Shown here one piece after another: positions 6,907-12,584 of a stretch of 12,584 bases of DNA (its first letter is position 1; each line of letters opens with the position of its first letter). The position numbers were made by a program, and so were the translations under genes. Source of the DNA: Thioalkalivibrio sp. Its GTDB lineage: Bacteria > Pseudomonadota > Gammaproteobacteria > Ectothiorhodospirales > Ectothiorhodospiraceae. Below the pieces are notes generated by a model. It did no database searches and was not told where the DNA came from. It was given only the letters and a program-made list of their open reading frames with translations. Where the stretch lies: the NCBI GenBank assembly GCA_003550945.1, contig PULL01000189.1:1-12584 (forward strand). The letters are read 5' to 3'.

Positions 6907-8514
6907 ATGAATTCACTCGAACGCCAGCAGCAACTGCTCAGGAACCTTGCGGATCCGGCCCGATTTCCGCACCCGGCCACCACGGTGGAACGCGTCGAGA
7001 CGCATATTTCCACCGTGTTGCTGGTGGGCGAGCACGCCTACAAGATCAAGAAGCCTCTGAATCTGGGCTTTCTCGACTTCTCCACGCTGGAGTCGCGCCA
7101 GCGCTTCTGCGCGGCGGAACTGGAAATCAACCGCGCGCTGGCGCCCGGGATCTACCTCGACGTCGCGACCATCCGGGGCACGGTGGATTCCCCGCGCCTG
7201 GACGGCGACGGGCCGGTGCTCGAGTACGCCGTCCACATGCGCCGCTTCGACCGCGACCAGCAACTCGACCGGCTGCTCGAGGCCGGACAACTGCCGGCGG
7301 CCGCGATGGATGAACTCGGCTCGATGGTCGCCGGCTTCCACGAGGCTGCGGACCAGGCATCGGCGGACTCCGGGCATGGCACCCCGGAGGAGGTCCTGGC
7401 GCCGATGCTCGCCAACTTCGAGGCACTCGAGCCCGTGGCCGACGCCGTATCGGGGCGGCGCGACCGCTTGCAGGAGCTCGAATCCTGGACACGGGAGACA
7501 TCCGCGCAGCTCGAACCACTGGTCCGTGCCCGACTGAACGAAGGCTACGTGCGCGCCTGCCATGGCGACATGCACCTCGGCAACATGGTCTATGTCACCG
7601 ACGCAAGGGGCCAGCGGCAACTCGCGATCTTCGACGGCATCGAGTTCAACCCCTCGCTGCGCTGGATCGACGTCGCCTCGGAAATCGCTTTCCTGACCAT
7701 GGATCTGCACGCCCGCGGCGCGCCAGGTCACGCCTACCGTGTGCTGAACGCCTACCTCGAGCGGCGCGCGGACTTCAACGCGCTGTCGCTGCTGCCGTTT
7801 TACCAGGTCTACCGGGCACTGGTCCGGGCCAAGGTCAATGCGATCCACGCGGCCGAGGACGCGCTTGCCGCAGACCAGCGCCGAGAGTGCGACGCGGAGG
7901 TCGAGCGTTACCTGGCACTCGCAAGCCGCCTGCGTCGGCCGGGGCGCGCGGGCCTGATCCTGATGCACGGGATCTCCGGCAGCGGCAAGACCTTTGTCAG
8001 CACCGCGATCCTGGAGCGTCTGGGTGCGATCCGGCTGCGCAGCGACGTGGAACGCAAGCGCATGATCGGGCTGATGCCTGACGCCCGACCAACGCCGGAG
8101 CAAAAGGCGGCGTTGTACGCGCCCGACGGCATCGCCGCGGTCTACCGGCACCTGCTGGAACTCGCGGGTCGGCTGCTCGCGGAAGGTCATCGGGTGATCG
8201 TCGACGCGACTTTCCTGAAGCGGGAACAGCGCCGTCCGTTCCAGCAGCTCGCCCGCGAGCATGACGCGGGTTTCGCGATCGTCCACTGCACCGCGGACGC
8301 CGATACGCTGCGCGAGCGGCTCGTCGCACGCAGCCAGTTCTCGGGCGACGCATCGGACGCGGACACTTCGGTGATGGAGCGCCAGCGCGCGCAGGTCGAA
8401 CCGCCGGGCGACGACGAACCGTCGGTGCAGACCGGGCCGGGGAACCCCTTGCGCTGGGAGACACTCGAACGAATGGTGGCGCGGAAACCGGATCCGCAGA
8501 CAAACCCCGGGTGA
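6907..8514 (+). CDS. Fused aminoglycoside-phosphotransferase-like / P-loop kinase-like protein
   Basis: The 535-residue protein joins two phosphotransferase-type folds. Residues about 25-340 resemble the APH/choline-kinase fold: AYKIKKPLNLGFLDFS (44-59) with candidate ATP-site lysines, the catalytic-loop motif HGDMHLGN (219-226, Asp 221) and IFDGIEFN (241-248, Asp 243 in the metal-binding position). Residues about 347-525 are a P-loop kinase-like domain with Walker A GISGSGKT (355-362), RSDVERKR (378-385) and a VIVDATFL strand (430-437). The combination is a recurring family in Proteobacteria, usually annotated as a bifunctional aminoglycoside phosphotransferase/ATP-binding protein. To my knowledge its substrate is unknown and antibiotic resistance is not established. 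The ATG at 6907 is chosen because conserved sequence begins soon after it; it has no clear Shine-Dalgarno. An open frame extends to 6754 but runs into mrcB antisense. It stands alone on the plus strand. Confidence 0.9.
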   Translation: MNSLERQQQLLRNLADPARFPHPATTVERVETHISTVLLVGEHAYKIKKPLNLGFLDFSTLESRQRFCAAELEINRALAPGIYLDVATIRGTVDSPRLDGDGPVLEYAVHMRRFDRDQQLDRLLEAGQLPAAAMDELGSMVAGFHEAADQASADSGHGTPEEVLAPMLANFEALEPVADAVSGRRDRLQELESWTRETSAQLEPLVRARLNEGYVRACHGDMHLGNMVYVTDARGQRQLAIFDGIEFNPSLRWIDVASEIAFLTMDLHARGAPGHAYRVLNAYLERRADFNALSLLPFYQVYRALVRAKVNAIHAAEDALAADQRRECDAEVERYLALASRLRRPGRAGLILMHGISGSGKTFVSTAILERLGAIRLRSDVERKRMIGLMPDARPTPEQKAALYAPDGIAAVYRHLLELAGRLLAEGHRVIVDATFLKREQRRPFQQLAREHDAGFAIVHCTADADTLRERLVARSQFSGDASDADTSVMERQRAQVEPPGDDEPSVQTGPGNPLRWETLERMVARKPDPQTNPG

Positions 8515-8539
8515 CAAGCGTCGCGGGGGGATCTAAGCT
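8511..8539 (+). promoter_or_regulatory. Candidate sigma-70 promoter for the exported-protein genes
   Basis: GTGACA (8511-8516, 5 of 6 to the -35 consensus) overlaps the stop of the kinase-fusion gene. It is followed after exactly 17 bp by TAAGCT (8534-8539, 3 of 6 to the -10). It would drive the DUF4412-like gene and perhaps the DUF302-like gene with a leader of about 120 nt. The -10 match is weak. Confidence 0.35.
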
Positions 8540-8558
8540 CAGCGCTGATCGCGTGGCG

Positions 8559-8573
8559 TGCCCGGCACGGGCA
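8559..8573. other. Short perfect hairpin in the leader of the DUF4412-like gene
   Basis: TGCCCG and CGGGCA form a 6 bp stem with a 3-nt GCA loop, about 45 nt after the kinase-fusion stop. No T-run follows, so it is only a possible Rho-independent end or a leader structure. Confidence 0.25.
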
Positions 8574-8665
8574 GAGTAACGGCAAGCCTGCGGCCGCTGC
8601 GCCGCGACCAAGGCCTCGCGCCCGGGCCAGGCAACGGGTGTCCAGTACCGTCGGAGAGTGGTTCG

Positions 8666-9430
8666 ATGTCCCCACGCCTTGCAGCGTTCGCCGCCCTGGT
8701 GCTCCTGCTTCCCGGCATCGCCAGCGCCGATGCGCTGCTGCGCTTCGTGGACAGCGACGGCCAGCACTCGGAGATCCTGGTCAAGGGTCCCTACGCGCGC
8801 ATGGACATTGCCAATGGCGGCGGCAGCGCCGGGTTCATGCTATTCAACGCCAACGACCGCTCGCTCTACATTGTCGACCAGACCAGCCGCACGTACATGG
8901 CGTTCGACGAGCGCGTGATCGACGCGCAGGTGCAGGCGATGGAACAGATGATTGCGGAGATGCGCGCGCAGATCCAGCAGTTGCCGCAGGAGGCGCGGGC
9001 GGAACTCGAGGCGCAGCTCGGCCTCAGCGTCGGCGGTGGCCCGGTTGACGTTCAGACCCGCAGGACCGGTCGCACGCAGCGGATCGGCGGGTTGCGCTGC
9101 GAGGAGGAGGAGATTCTGGTCGATGGTCGGGTGCAGAGCATTGCTTGCGTCACTGGCTCGGACGACCTCGGGTTGTCGCGCCCGGACTTCCAGACGGTGA
9201 ATTCACTGATGGAGCGGTTGTTCGACCTCTCGCGTCGGGCGCTGGATGCCGGTGGACCCATGGCCAGGGCGATGAGTTCGAACGTGTTGCCCAGGCTGGA
9301 CGGCGTGCCGCTCGAGGTACGCCACGTGCGCGATGACGTGGTCACCCGCCTTGCCGGCGTATCCACCGATCCGCTGAGCCCGGAATTCTTCCGGATTCCC
9401 CAGAACTTCCAGGAACGGGAACCTTTCTGA
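8666..9430 (+). CDS. Exported DUF4412-like protein
   Basis: The 254-residue protein starts with a Sec signal peptide (SPRLAAFAALVLLLPGIASA, likely cut after residue 21) and has no lipobox, so it should be periplasmic. After it comes a beta-rich segment (LRFVDSDGQHSEILVKGPYARMDI; SLYIVDQTSRTYMAFDE at 67-82) in the pattern of DUF4412 proteins, which resemble LolA-type folds. An Ala/Gln/Glu-rich helix follows (about 84-118). Two cysteines at 145 and 161 (GGLRCEEEEILVDGRVQSIAC) could form a disulfide. Function is not known. The ATG at 8666 has GGAGAG 8 nt upstream and puts the signal peptide at the N terminus. The next exported-protein gene begins 104 bp downstream on the same strand. Confidence 0.85.
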   Translation: MSPRLAAFAALVLLLPGIASADALLRFVDSDGQHSEILVKGPYARMDIANGGGSAGFMLFNANDRSLYIVDQTSRTYMAFDERVIDAQVQAMEQMIAEMRAQIQQLPQEARAELEAQLGLSVGGGPVDVQTRRTGRTQRIGGLRCEEEEILVDGRVQSIACVTGSDDLGLSRPDFQTVNSLMERLFDLSRRALDAGGPMARAMSSNVLPRLDGVPLEVRHVRDDVVTRLAGVSTDPLSPEFFRIPQNFQEREPF

Positions 9431-9534
9431 GCCCTGATCTCAACCCTGCGCAAGGCAGCGGGTTTTCCACCCCGCCAGGAGCACGCCCGCACATTCGACC
9501 GCACCCACAATCCGAAAAGCCAAGGAAAACCGTT

Positions 9535-10032
9535 ATGCTCCGGTTGTTGCAGTCAGCCATTCTCGCCAGCCTCGCCACGCTACTCGCGCTGGCCCCCATC
9601 CAGGCCCAGGAACTCGTGCTCGATACCGACGATCGCAGGATCTACGCGATCGAGGGCGAATTCGAGTTCTACCGGGAGATGCTCGAGTCCGCGATCACTG
9701 ACGAAGGTATGGTGATCAACGCGGTCGGGCGCATCGCCGAGATGCTGGACCGCACCGGCACCGACCTCGGACTCGGTGAGCGCGTGTACCTGAACGGCGA
9801 GTCGCTCGAGTTCTGCAGCGCGCTGTTGTCGCGCCGGATGATGGAAGCCGACCCGCACAGCATCGTATTCTGCCCCTACGTGATCGCGATCTACGAACGG
9901 GCGGACGAGCCTGGCACGATCTACCTGGGGTACCAGCGCGTTCCGATCGTCGGGGACGAAGCCACCCGGAAGGCGCTGCAGGACGTCGAGGATCTACTCG
10001 ACCGCGTGGTCAACAACGCGATGGCCTTCTGA
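9535..10032 (+). CDS. Exported DUF302-like protein
   Basis: The 165-residue product has a Sec signal peptide (MLRLLQSAILASLATLLALAPIQA, likely cut after residue 24) and should be periplasmic. The mature part contains ESLEFCSALLSRRMMEADPHSIVFCPYVIAIYE (89-121), with Cys 94 and Cys 113, then PGTIYLGYQR. This fits the DUF302 pattern of a short alpha/beta domain with an FC...FCPY pair. Its biochemical role is not established, so I give no function. The ATG at 9535 has AAGGA 8 nt upstream. It lies 104 bp after the DUF4412-like gene on the same strand and may share its transcript; it converges on mogA. Confidence 0.85.
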   Translation: MLRLLQSAILASLATLLALAPIQAQELVLDTDDRRIYAIEGEFEFYREMLESAITDEGMVINAVGRIAEMLDRTGTDLGLGERVYLNGESLEFCSALLSRRMMEADPHSIVFCPYVIAIYERADEPGTIYLGYQRVPIVGDEATRKALQDVEDLLDRVVNNAMAF

Positions 10033-10042
10033 GCGCCCACGG

Positions 10043-10060
10043 CGCCGGCGGATGCCGGCG
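10043..10060. terminator. GC-rich hairpin between convergent genes
   Basis: A 7 bp stem (CGCCGGC / GCCGGCG) with a 4-nt GGAT loop fills the 33 bp between the DUF302-like stop and the mogA stop. Its place between two converging genes suits a bidirectional terminator. It lacks a T-run on either side, so termination would rely on the stem or on Rho. Confidence 0.45.
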
Positions 10061-10065
10061 GCGCT

Positions 10066-10614
10066 TCAGCCCGACCGCCGCGCATGCGCCGGCCGGAACG
10101 CCTGAACGCGCGTCGGCTCGGTCTCCAGGTAGGGACCGCCGATCAGATCCACGCAGTACGGAATGGCCGGGAACACCGCGTCCAGGCATTCCGCGATCGC
10201 GGAGGGCTTGCCCGGAAGATTCACGATCAGCGCACCGCCCCGGATGCCGGCGGTCTGACGCGACAGAATCGCGGTCGGCACGTGCCGGAGCGACACCGCC
10301 CGCATCTGCTCGCCAAACCCCGGCAACAGCTTTTCGCAAACCGCCTCGGTGGCTTCCGGCGTCACGTCCCGCGGCGCCGGTCCGGTGCCCCCGGTCGTCA
10401 CGATCAGGCAGCAACCCTCCATGTCGGCCAGCGCGGCCAGCGTGGCTTCGACTTCGTGGAGTTCGTCGGGAATCACGCGTGGCACGGCCTCCCAGGGGGT
10501 GGTCAGCGCCGACTCCAGCCAGGCCTGGATCGCAGGCCCACCCTGGTCCTCGTATTCGCCCCGGCTGGCGCGGTCGGACACGGTCACGATCCCTATGCGT
10601 GCGGCCATGCTCAT
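10066..10614 (-). CDS. mogA: Molybdopterin adenylyltransferase MogA
   Basis: MogA adenylates molybdopterin so that MoeA can insert molybdate, in molybdenum cofactor synthesis in the cytoplasm. The 182-residue product (E. coli 195) shows GIVTVSDRASRGEYEDQGG (8-26), the signature TTGGTGPAPRDVTPEA (73-88) with the conserved Asp at 83, and the NLPGKPSA loop (132-139). It looks complete. Three ATGs cluster at 10620, 10614 and 10608. I chose 10614 because AGAGG (10627-10623) lies 8 nt upstream; the others differ by two residues. An extended frame to 10659 would overlap the parA stop and has no support. It follows parA by 28 bp on the same strand, so the two are probably co-transcribed. No other molybdenum-cofactor gene is in view. 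Confidence 0.95.
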   Translation of the reverse strand: MSMAARIGIVTVSDRASRGEYEDQGGPAIQAWLESALTTPWEAVPRVIPDELHEVEATLAALADMEGCCLIVTTGGTGPAPRDVTPEATEAVCEKLLPGFGEQMRAVSLRHVPTAILSRQTAGIRGGALIVNLPGKPSAIAECLDAVFPAIPYCVDLIGGPYLETEPTRVQAFRPAHARRSG

Positions 10615-10642
10615 GATCATTGCCTCTTCGCGGCGGCCGGTG

Positions 10643-11407
10643 TCAGCCGAGCGCCTCATGGAGTTCCAGGTATTCCCGCGTCACCTTGTGCCGGGGGTCC
10701 AGGTGAATCATGGGCGTCGACTGCCCGTGTGATTCCCGAATCTTCACCGACGCCGACAGGTACGGCCTCAGCACCGGCAATCCCTCCTGATCCAGCTCTC
10801 CCACGATCCTGCGCGGCAGGGATGCGCGGGACTGGAACTGATTGACGACGACCCCTTCCACCGAGAGTCCGCGATTGTGATCGAGCCGGATCTCCTGCAC
10901 GTTCTCCATCAGCGTATACAGTGCCCGGCGCGAAAAGTCGTCGCAATCGAACGGAATCAGGCAGCGATCTGCGGCGATCAGCGCCGAACGCGTGAAAAAC
11001 GCGAGTGCCGGCGGGGTGTCGATCCAGATCCGGTCGTACTGCGCGCCGAGTTGCTCGAGGGCTTCGCGCAACTTGTAGATCTTGTACCGCGATTCCAGCT
11101 TCCCCTGCAGGTCTTCGAGATCGGGGTGCGACGGCATCACGTCCAGGTTCGGAAACGGACTGGCGATCACGAAATCGCTGCTATCGCGCGGATTCAGCTT
11201 GAAATTCAGCACCTGATCGAAGAAGCCGGCCAGGGTGGGACCTGGCGAAGCCGCCCCCTCACCCAGCAGATACTGGGTCGAATTCCCCTGCGGATCCAGA
11301 TCCACCACCAGCGTCCGCATGCCGGTATGGGCACTGATCGCCGCAAGATTGCAGGTGATCGTCGATTTTCCAACCCCGCCTTTCTGATTGAACACCACCC
11401 TGCGCAT
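10643..11407 (-). CDS. Orphan ParA/MinD-type ATPase
   Basis: ParA-family ATPases dimerise on ATP binding and position DNA or protein cargo. The 254-residue product carries the deviant Walker A KGGVGKST (9-16, signature Lys 9 and catalytic-loop Lys 14), the A' motif VVDLDPQGNST (34-44) and Walker B IWIDTPP (127-133, Asp 130). The C-terminal part (PRRIVGELDQEGLPVL, SVKIRESHGQSTPMI) is typical of the ParA/Soj group. There is no N-terminal helix-turn-helix, so it is of the Soj or orphan kind and not an autorepressing plasmid ParA. No parB or parS-like array is visible nearby, so cargo and role are unknown. The ATG at 11407 has GGGGA 7 nt upstream. It diverges from sufE across 153 bp and precedes mogA. 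Confidence 0.93.
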   Translation of the reverse strand: MRRVVFNQKGGVGKSTITCNLAAISAHTGMRTLVVDLDPQGNSTQYLLGEGAASPGPTLAGFFDQVLNFKLNPRDSSDFVIASPFPNLDVMPSHPDLEDLQGKLESRYKIYKLREALEQLGAQYDRIWIDTPPALAFFTRSALIAADRCLIPFDCDDFSRRALYTLMENVQEIRLDHNRGLSVEGVVVNQFQSRASLPRRIVGELDQEGLPVLRPYLSASVKIRESHGQSTPMIHLDPRHKVTREYLELHEALG

Positions 11408-11484
11408 GGCTGTTCCCCGGTGCCGCCAACCTCGAATTGTGCCAAAAACCAGCCCATGCTGCCCGCCTCAAAACCATTCGCGAA

Positions 11485-11536
11485 GGCCGTGGATCCGACC
11501 CTGCGCGTCTCGGCTTGCTAGGATCCGGCCACGGCC
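11485..11536. repeat. Inverted repeat in the parA-sufE divergent region
   Basis: GGCCGTGG (11485-11492) is answered by its exact complement CCACGGCC (11529-11536) across 36 nt, ending 24 nt before the sufE ATG. GGATCC occurs at 11491-11496, overlapping the left arm, and again at 11521-11526, just inside the right arm. It could be an operator or a leader stem for sufE, or chance in GC-rich DNA. Confidence 0.35.
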
Positions 11537-11560
11537 AAGCCTCACGGGAACCGCAGAGCG

Positions 11561-11983
11561 ATGATGACACTGGACGACGTGGTCGACACCTTCGAACTGC
11601 TCGGTGACTGGGACCAGCGTTACCAGTACCTGGTGGAACTGGGTCAGAAGCTGCCGCCACTTCCGGAAGAAGCCCGCGTCGAGGACAATCGTGTGAAGGG
11701 CTGCATGAGCCAGGTGTGGGTCAGCGCCTACCGAGACCCGGAGGCGCACGATCGGGTTCGCTATCACGGCGATTGCGACACCACCATCATCAAGGGCGTG
11801 CTGACGCTCCTGATCCAATTGGTCGACCGCAGGCGGATCGAGGAAGTCGAGGACCTCGACGTGGATGAGTTCTTCGAGCGCCTGAAACTGGACGACCACC
11901 TCTCGCCAAACCGGCACGTGGGCGTTTTCGCGATCGTCGAGTTGATGAAAAAGCAGGCGCGGGACCTGGCGCAGACCGCCTGA
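11561..11983 (+). CDS. sufE: Cysteine desulfuration protein SufE
   Basis: SufE accepts persulfide sulfur from a SufS/CsdA-type cysteine desulfurase on an active-site Cys and passes it to Fe-S cluster assembly. The 140-residue protein (E. coli SufE 138) has the fold's N-terminal helix (DRYQYL-like DWDQRYQYLVELG, 16-28), NRVKGCMSQVW (43-53) with the catalytic Cys at 48, and a C-terminal LSPNRHVGVFAIVELMKKQA helix (114-133). All signature parts are present. The start may be ATG at 11561 or the next codon at 11564. Neither has a strong Shine-Dalgarno (GAG lies 5 nt before the second). No sufBCDS or isc gene is adjacent, so it is a stand-alone copy. CsdE is the nearest paralogue and is not excluded. 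A deaminase gene follows 60 bp downstream. Confidence 0.94.
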   Translation: MMTLDDVVDTFELLGDWDQRYQYLVELGQKLPPLPEEARVEDNRVKGCMSQVWVSAYRDPEAHDRVRYHGDCDTTIIKGVLTLLIQLVDRRRIEEVEDLDVDEFFERLKLDDHLSPNRHVGVFAIVELMKKQARDLAQTA

Positions 11984-12043
11984 CAGCGGGCGCAGGCAAA
12001 CCGGGCTACGCTACTGGTGAACCCACCCGCGGCGGCCCCGACC

Positions 12044-12584
12044 ATGCCCGACCAGCAAGCGACCCTGACGATTCAGCTCTCGCAGCCGGACTGGCTTGGC
12101 GACTGGATGCGGCGACCGGACCCGCCCGACGACGACCGCGCCCGCCTTGCGGAAGTGCTCGCGCTCGCCGGCGAACACGTGGAATACGACGGCGGCGGGC
12201 CCTTCGCGGCGGCCGTCTACCGCCTCGATACCGGTGAACGCGTCAGTGCAGCCGTGAACACCACCATCGCGAGCCACTGCGCGGCCGCACACGCCGAACT
12301 CCAGGCGCTATCGCTCGCGCAGCAGCACATCGGCTCCCATACGCTGGAAGCGACGCCCTGCGTGCTGGTCAGTTCCAGCGCACCCTGCACCATGTGCCTC
12401 GGCGCGATCGCCTGGAGCGGCGTGCAGCGCCTGGTGTTTTCCACCCCGCGCCAGGACGTGGAGGCGATCGGCTTCGACGAAGGCCCGGCGACGCCGCGCT
12501 GGCGCCACGAACTTCTCCTGCGGGGGGTCGAGGTGCGCGGCCCGCTGCTGCGCCGGCAGGGACAGACGATCCTCCGCCGCTATC
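12044..12584 (+). CDS. Nucleoside/guanine deaminase-family protein (3' end beyond window)
   Basis: The first 180 residues are visible and the frame is still open at the window end. It belongs to the cytidine-deaminase-like zinc enzymes: HAE (83-85; zinc His 83, catalytic Glu 85) and PCTMC (114-118; zinc Cys 115 and 118). GGGPFAAAV (50-58), SHCAAAHAELQAL, CLGAIAWSGVQRLVF (118-132) and AIGFDEG (141-147) resemble the GuaD/nucleoside-deaminase branch rather than TadA. The usual Glu before the PC pair is Ala here. Substrate (guanine, cytosine or another base) cannot be fixed from the motifs. The ATG at 12044 and a GTG at 12017 are both possible; neither has a clear Shine-Dalgarno. It lies 60 bp after sufE on the same strand. 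Confidence 0.85.
   Translation, partial: MPDQQATLTIQLSQPDWLGDWMRRPDPPDDDRARLAEVLALAGEHVEYDGGGPFAAAVYRLDTGERVSAAVNTTIASHCAAAHAELQALSLAQQHIGSHTLEATPCVLVSSSAPCTMCLGAIAWSGVQRLVFSTPRQDVEAIGFDEGPATPRWRHELLLRGVEVRGPLLRRQGQTILRRY

Noticed and set aside
7960..8510. P-loop domain of the fusion read as a zeta-type toxin kinase
   Set aside because: There is no adjacent antitoxin-like small gene. A Walker A followed by an Asp-containing segment is shared by many P-loop kinases, so the motif is not specific.
6907..8514. Kinase-fusion gene as an aminoglycoside resistance gene
   Set aside because: The APH-like fold alone does not define the substrate. The domain fusion and plain chromosomal setting do not support resistance.
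5666..8517. Long frames antisense to mrcB (5666-6826) and to the kinase fusion (6913-8517, minus)
   Set aside because: They overlap genes with intact family motifs and show only low-complexity, compositionally biased translations.
10643..11407. ParA gene as a sign of an integrated plasmid or partition locus
   Set aside because: No ParB, parS repeats, replication, integrase or att-like sequences are visible, and neighbours (mogA, sufE) are chromosomal housekeeping genes.
11427..11446. TTGGCAC on the minus strand upstream of parA, resembling a sigma-54 -24 element
   Set aside because: The matching TTGC -12 element is missing at the required spacing (GAGG is there instead).
11980..12012. CTGACA and TACGCT as a promoter for the deaminase gene
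   Set aside because: The spacer would be 21 bp, too long for a standard sigma-70 promoter, and the -10 match is poor.

Overview
The window is a dense, high-GC stretch of bacterial chromosome. I place it in the Gammaproteobacteria, most likely a purple-sulfur or Thioalkalivibrio-like Chromatiales relative. The evidence is a bifunctional PBP1b with a UB2H-type region, a YoaA-type helicase next to tsaB (the same adjacency as in E. coli), TruD, MogA and a stand-alone SufE. The genus is inference from overall feel, not from a search.

Layout. Positions 1-192 hold the C-terminal end of a PAS protein with the hallmarks of a LOV photoreceptor domain. It converges on a tightly packed minus-strand block (6805 down to 223) read in the order mrcB, LpoP-like TPR lipoprotein, yoaA/dinG-type helicase, tsaB, truD. 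Every junction in that block overlaps (4, 8, 10 and 4 bp), so the five genes look like one translationally coupled operon. It joins cell-wall synthesis (PBP1b and its probable outer-membrane activator) to DNA repair and tRNA modification (t6A and pseudouridine-13).

Divergent from mrcB is a plus-strand gene for a fused aminoglycoside-phosphotransferase-like / P-loop kinase-like protein of unknown substrate. Two genes for small exported proteins follow: a DUF4412-like protein and a DUF302-like protein, each with two cysteines. They converge on a minus-strand pair, an orphan ParA-type ATPase followed by mogA (molybdopterin adenylyltransferase). Divergent from parA is sufE (sulfur transfer to the Fe-S assembly machinery). 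The window ends inside a zinc-dependent nucleoside/guanine deaminase-family gene.

There is no mobile element, CRISPR array, rRNA or tRNA visible, and no gene-free stretch over 300 bp. Most of the window is ordinary core genome. The parts that deserve a second look are the LOV fragment, the coupled PBP1b-LpoP-YoaA-TsaB-TruD operon, the kinase-kinase fusion, and the orphan ParA with no ParB. I did not find convincing evidence of a new multi-gene defence or mobile system.
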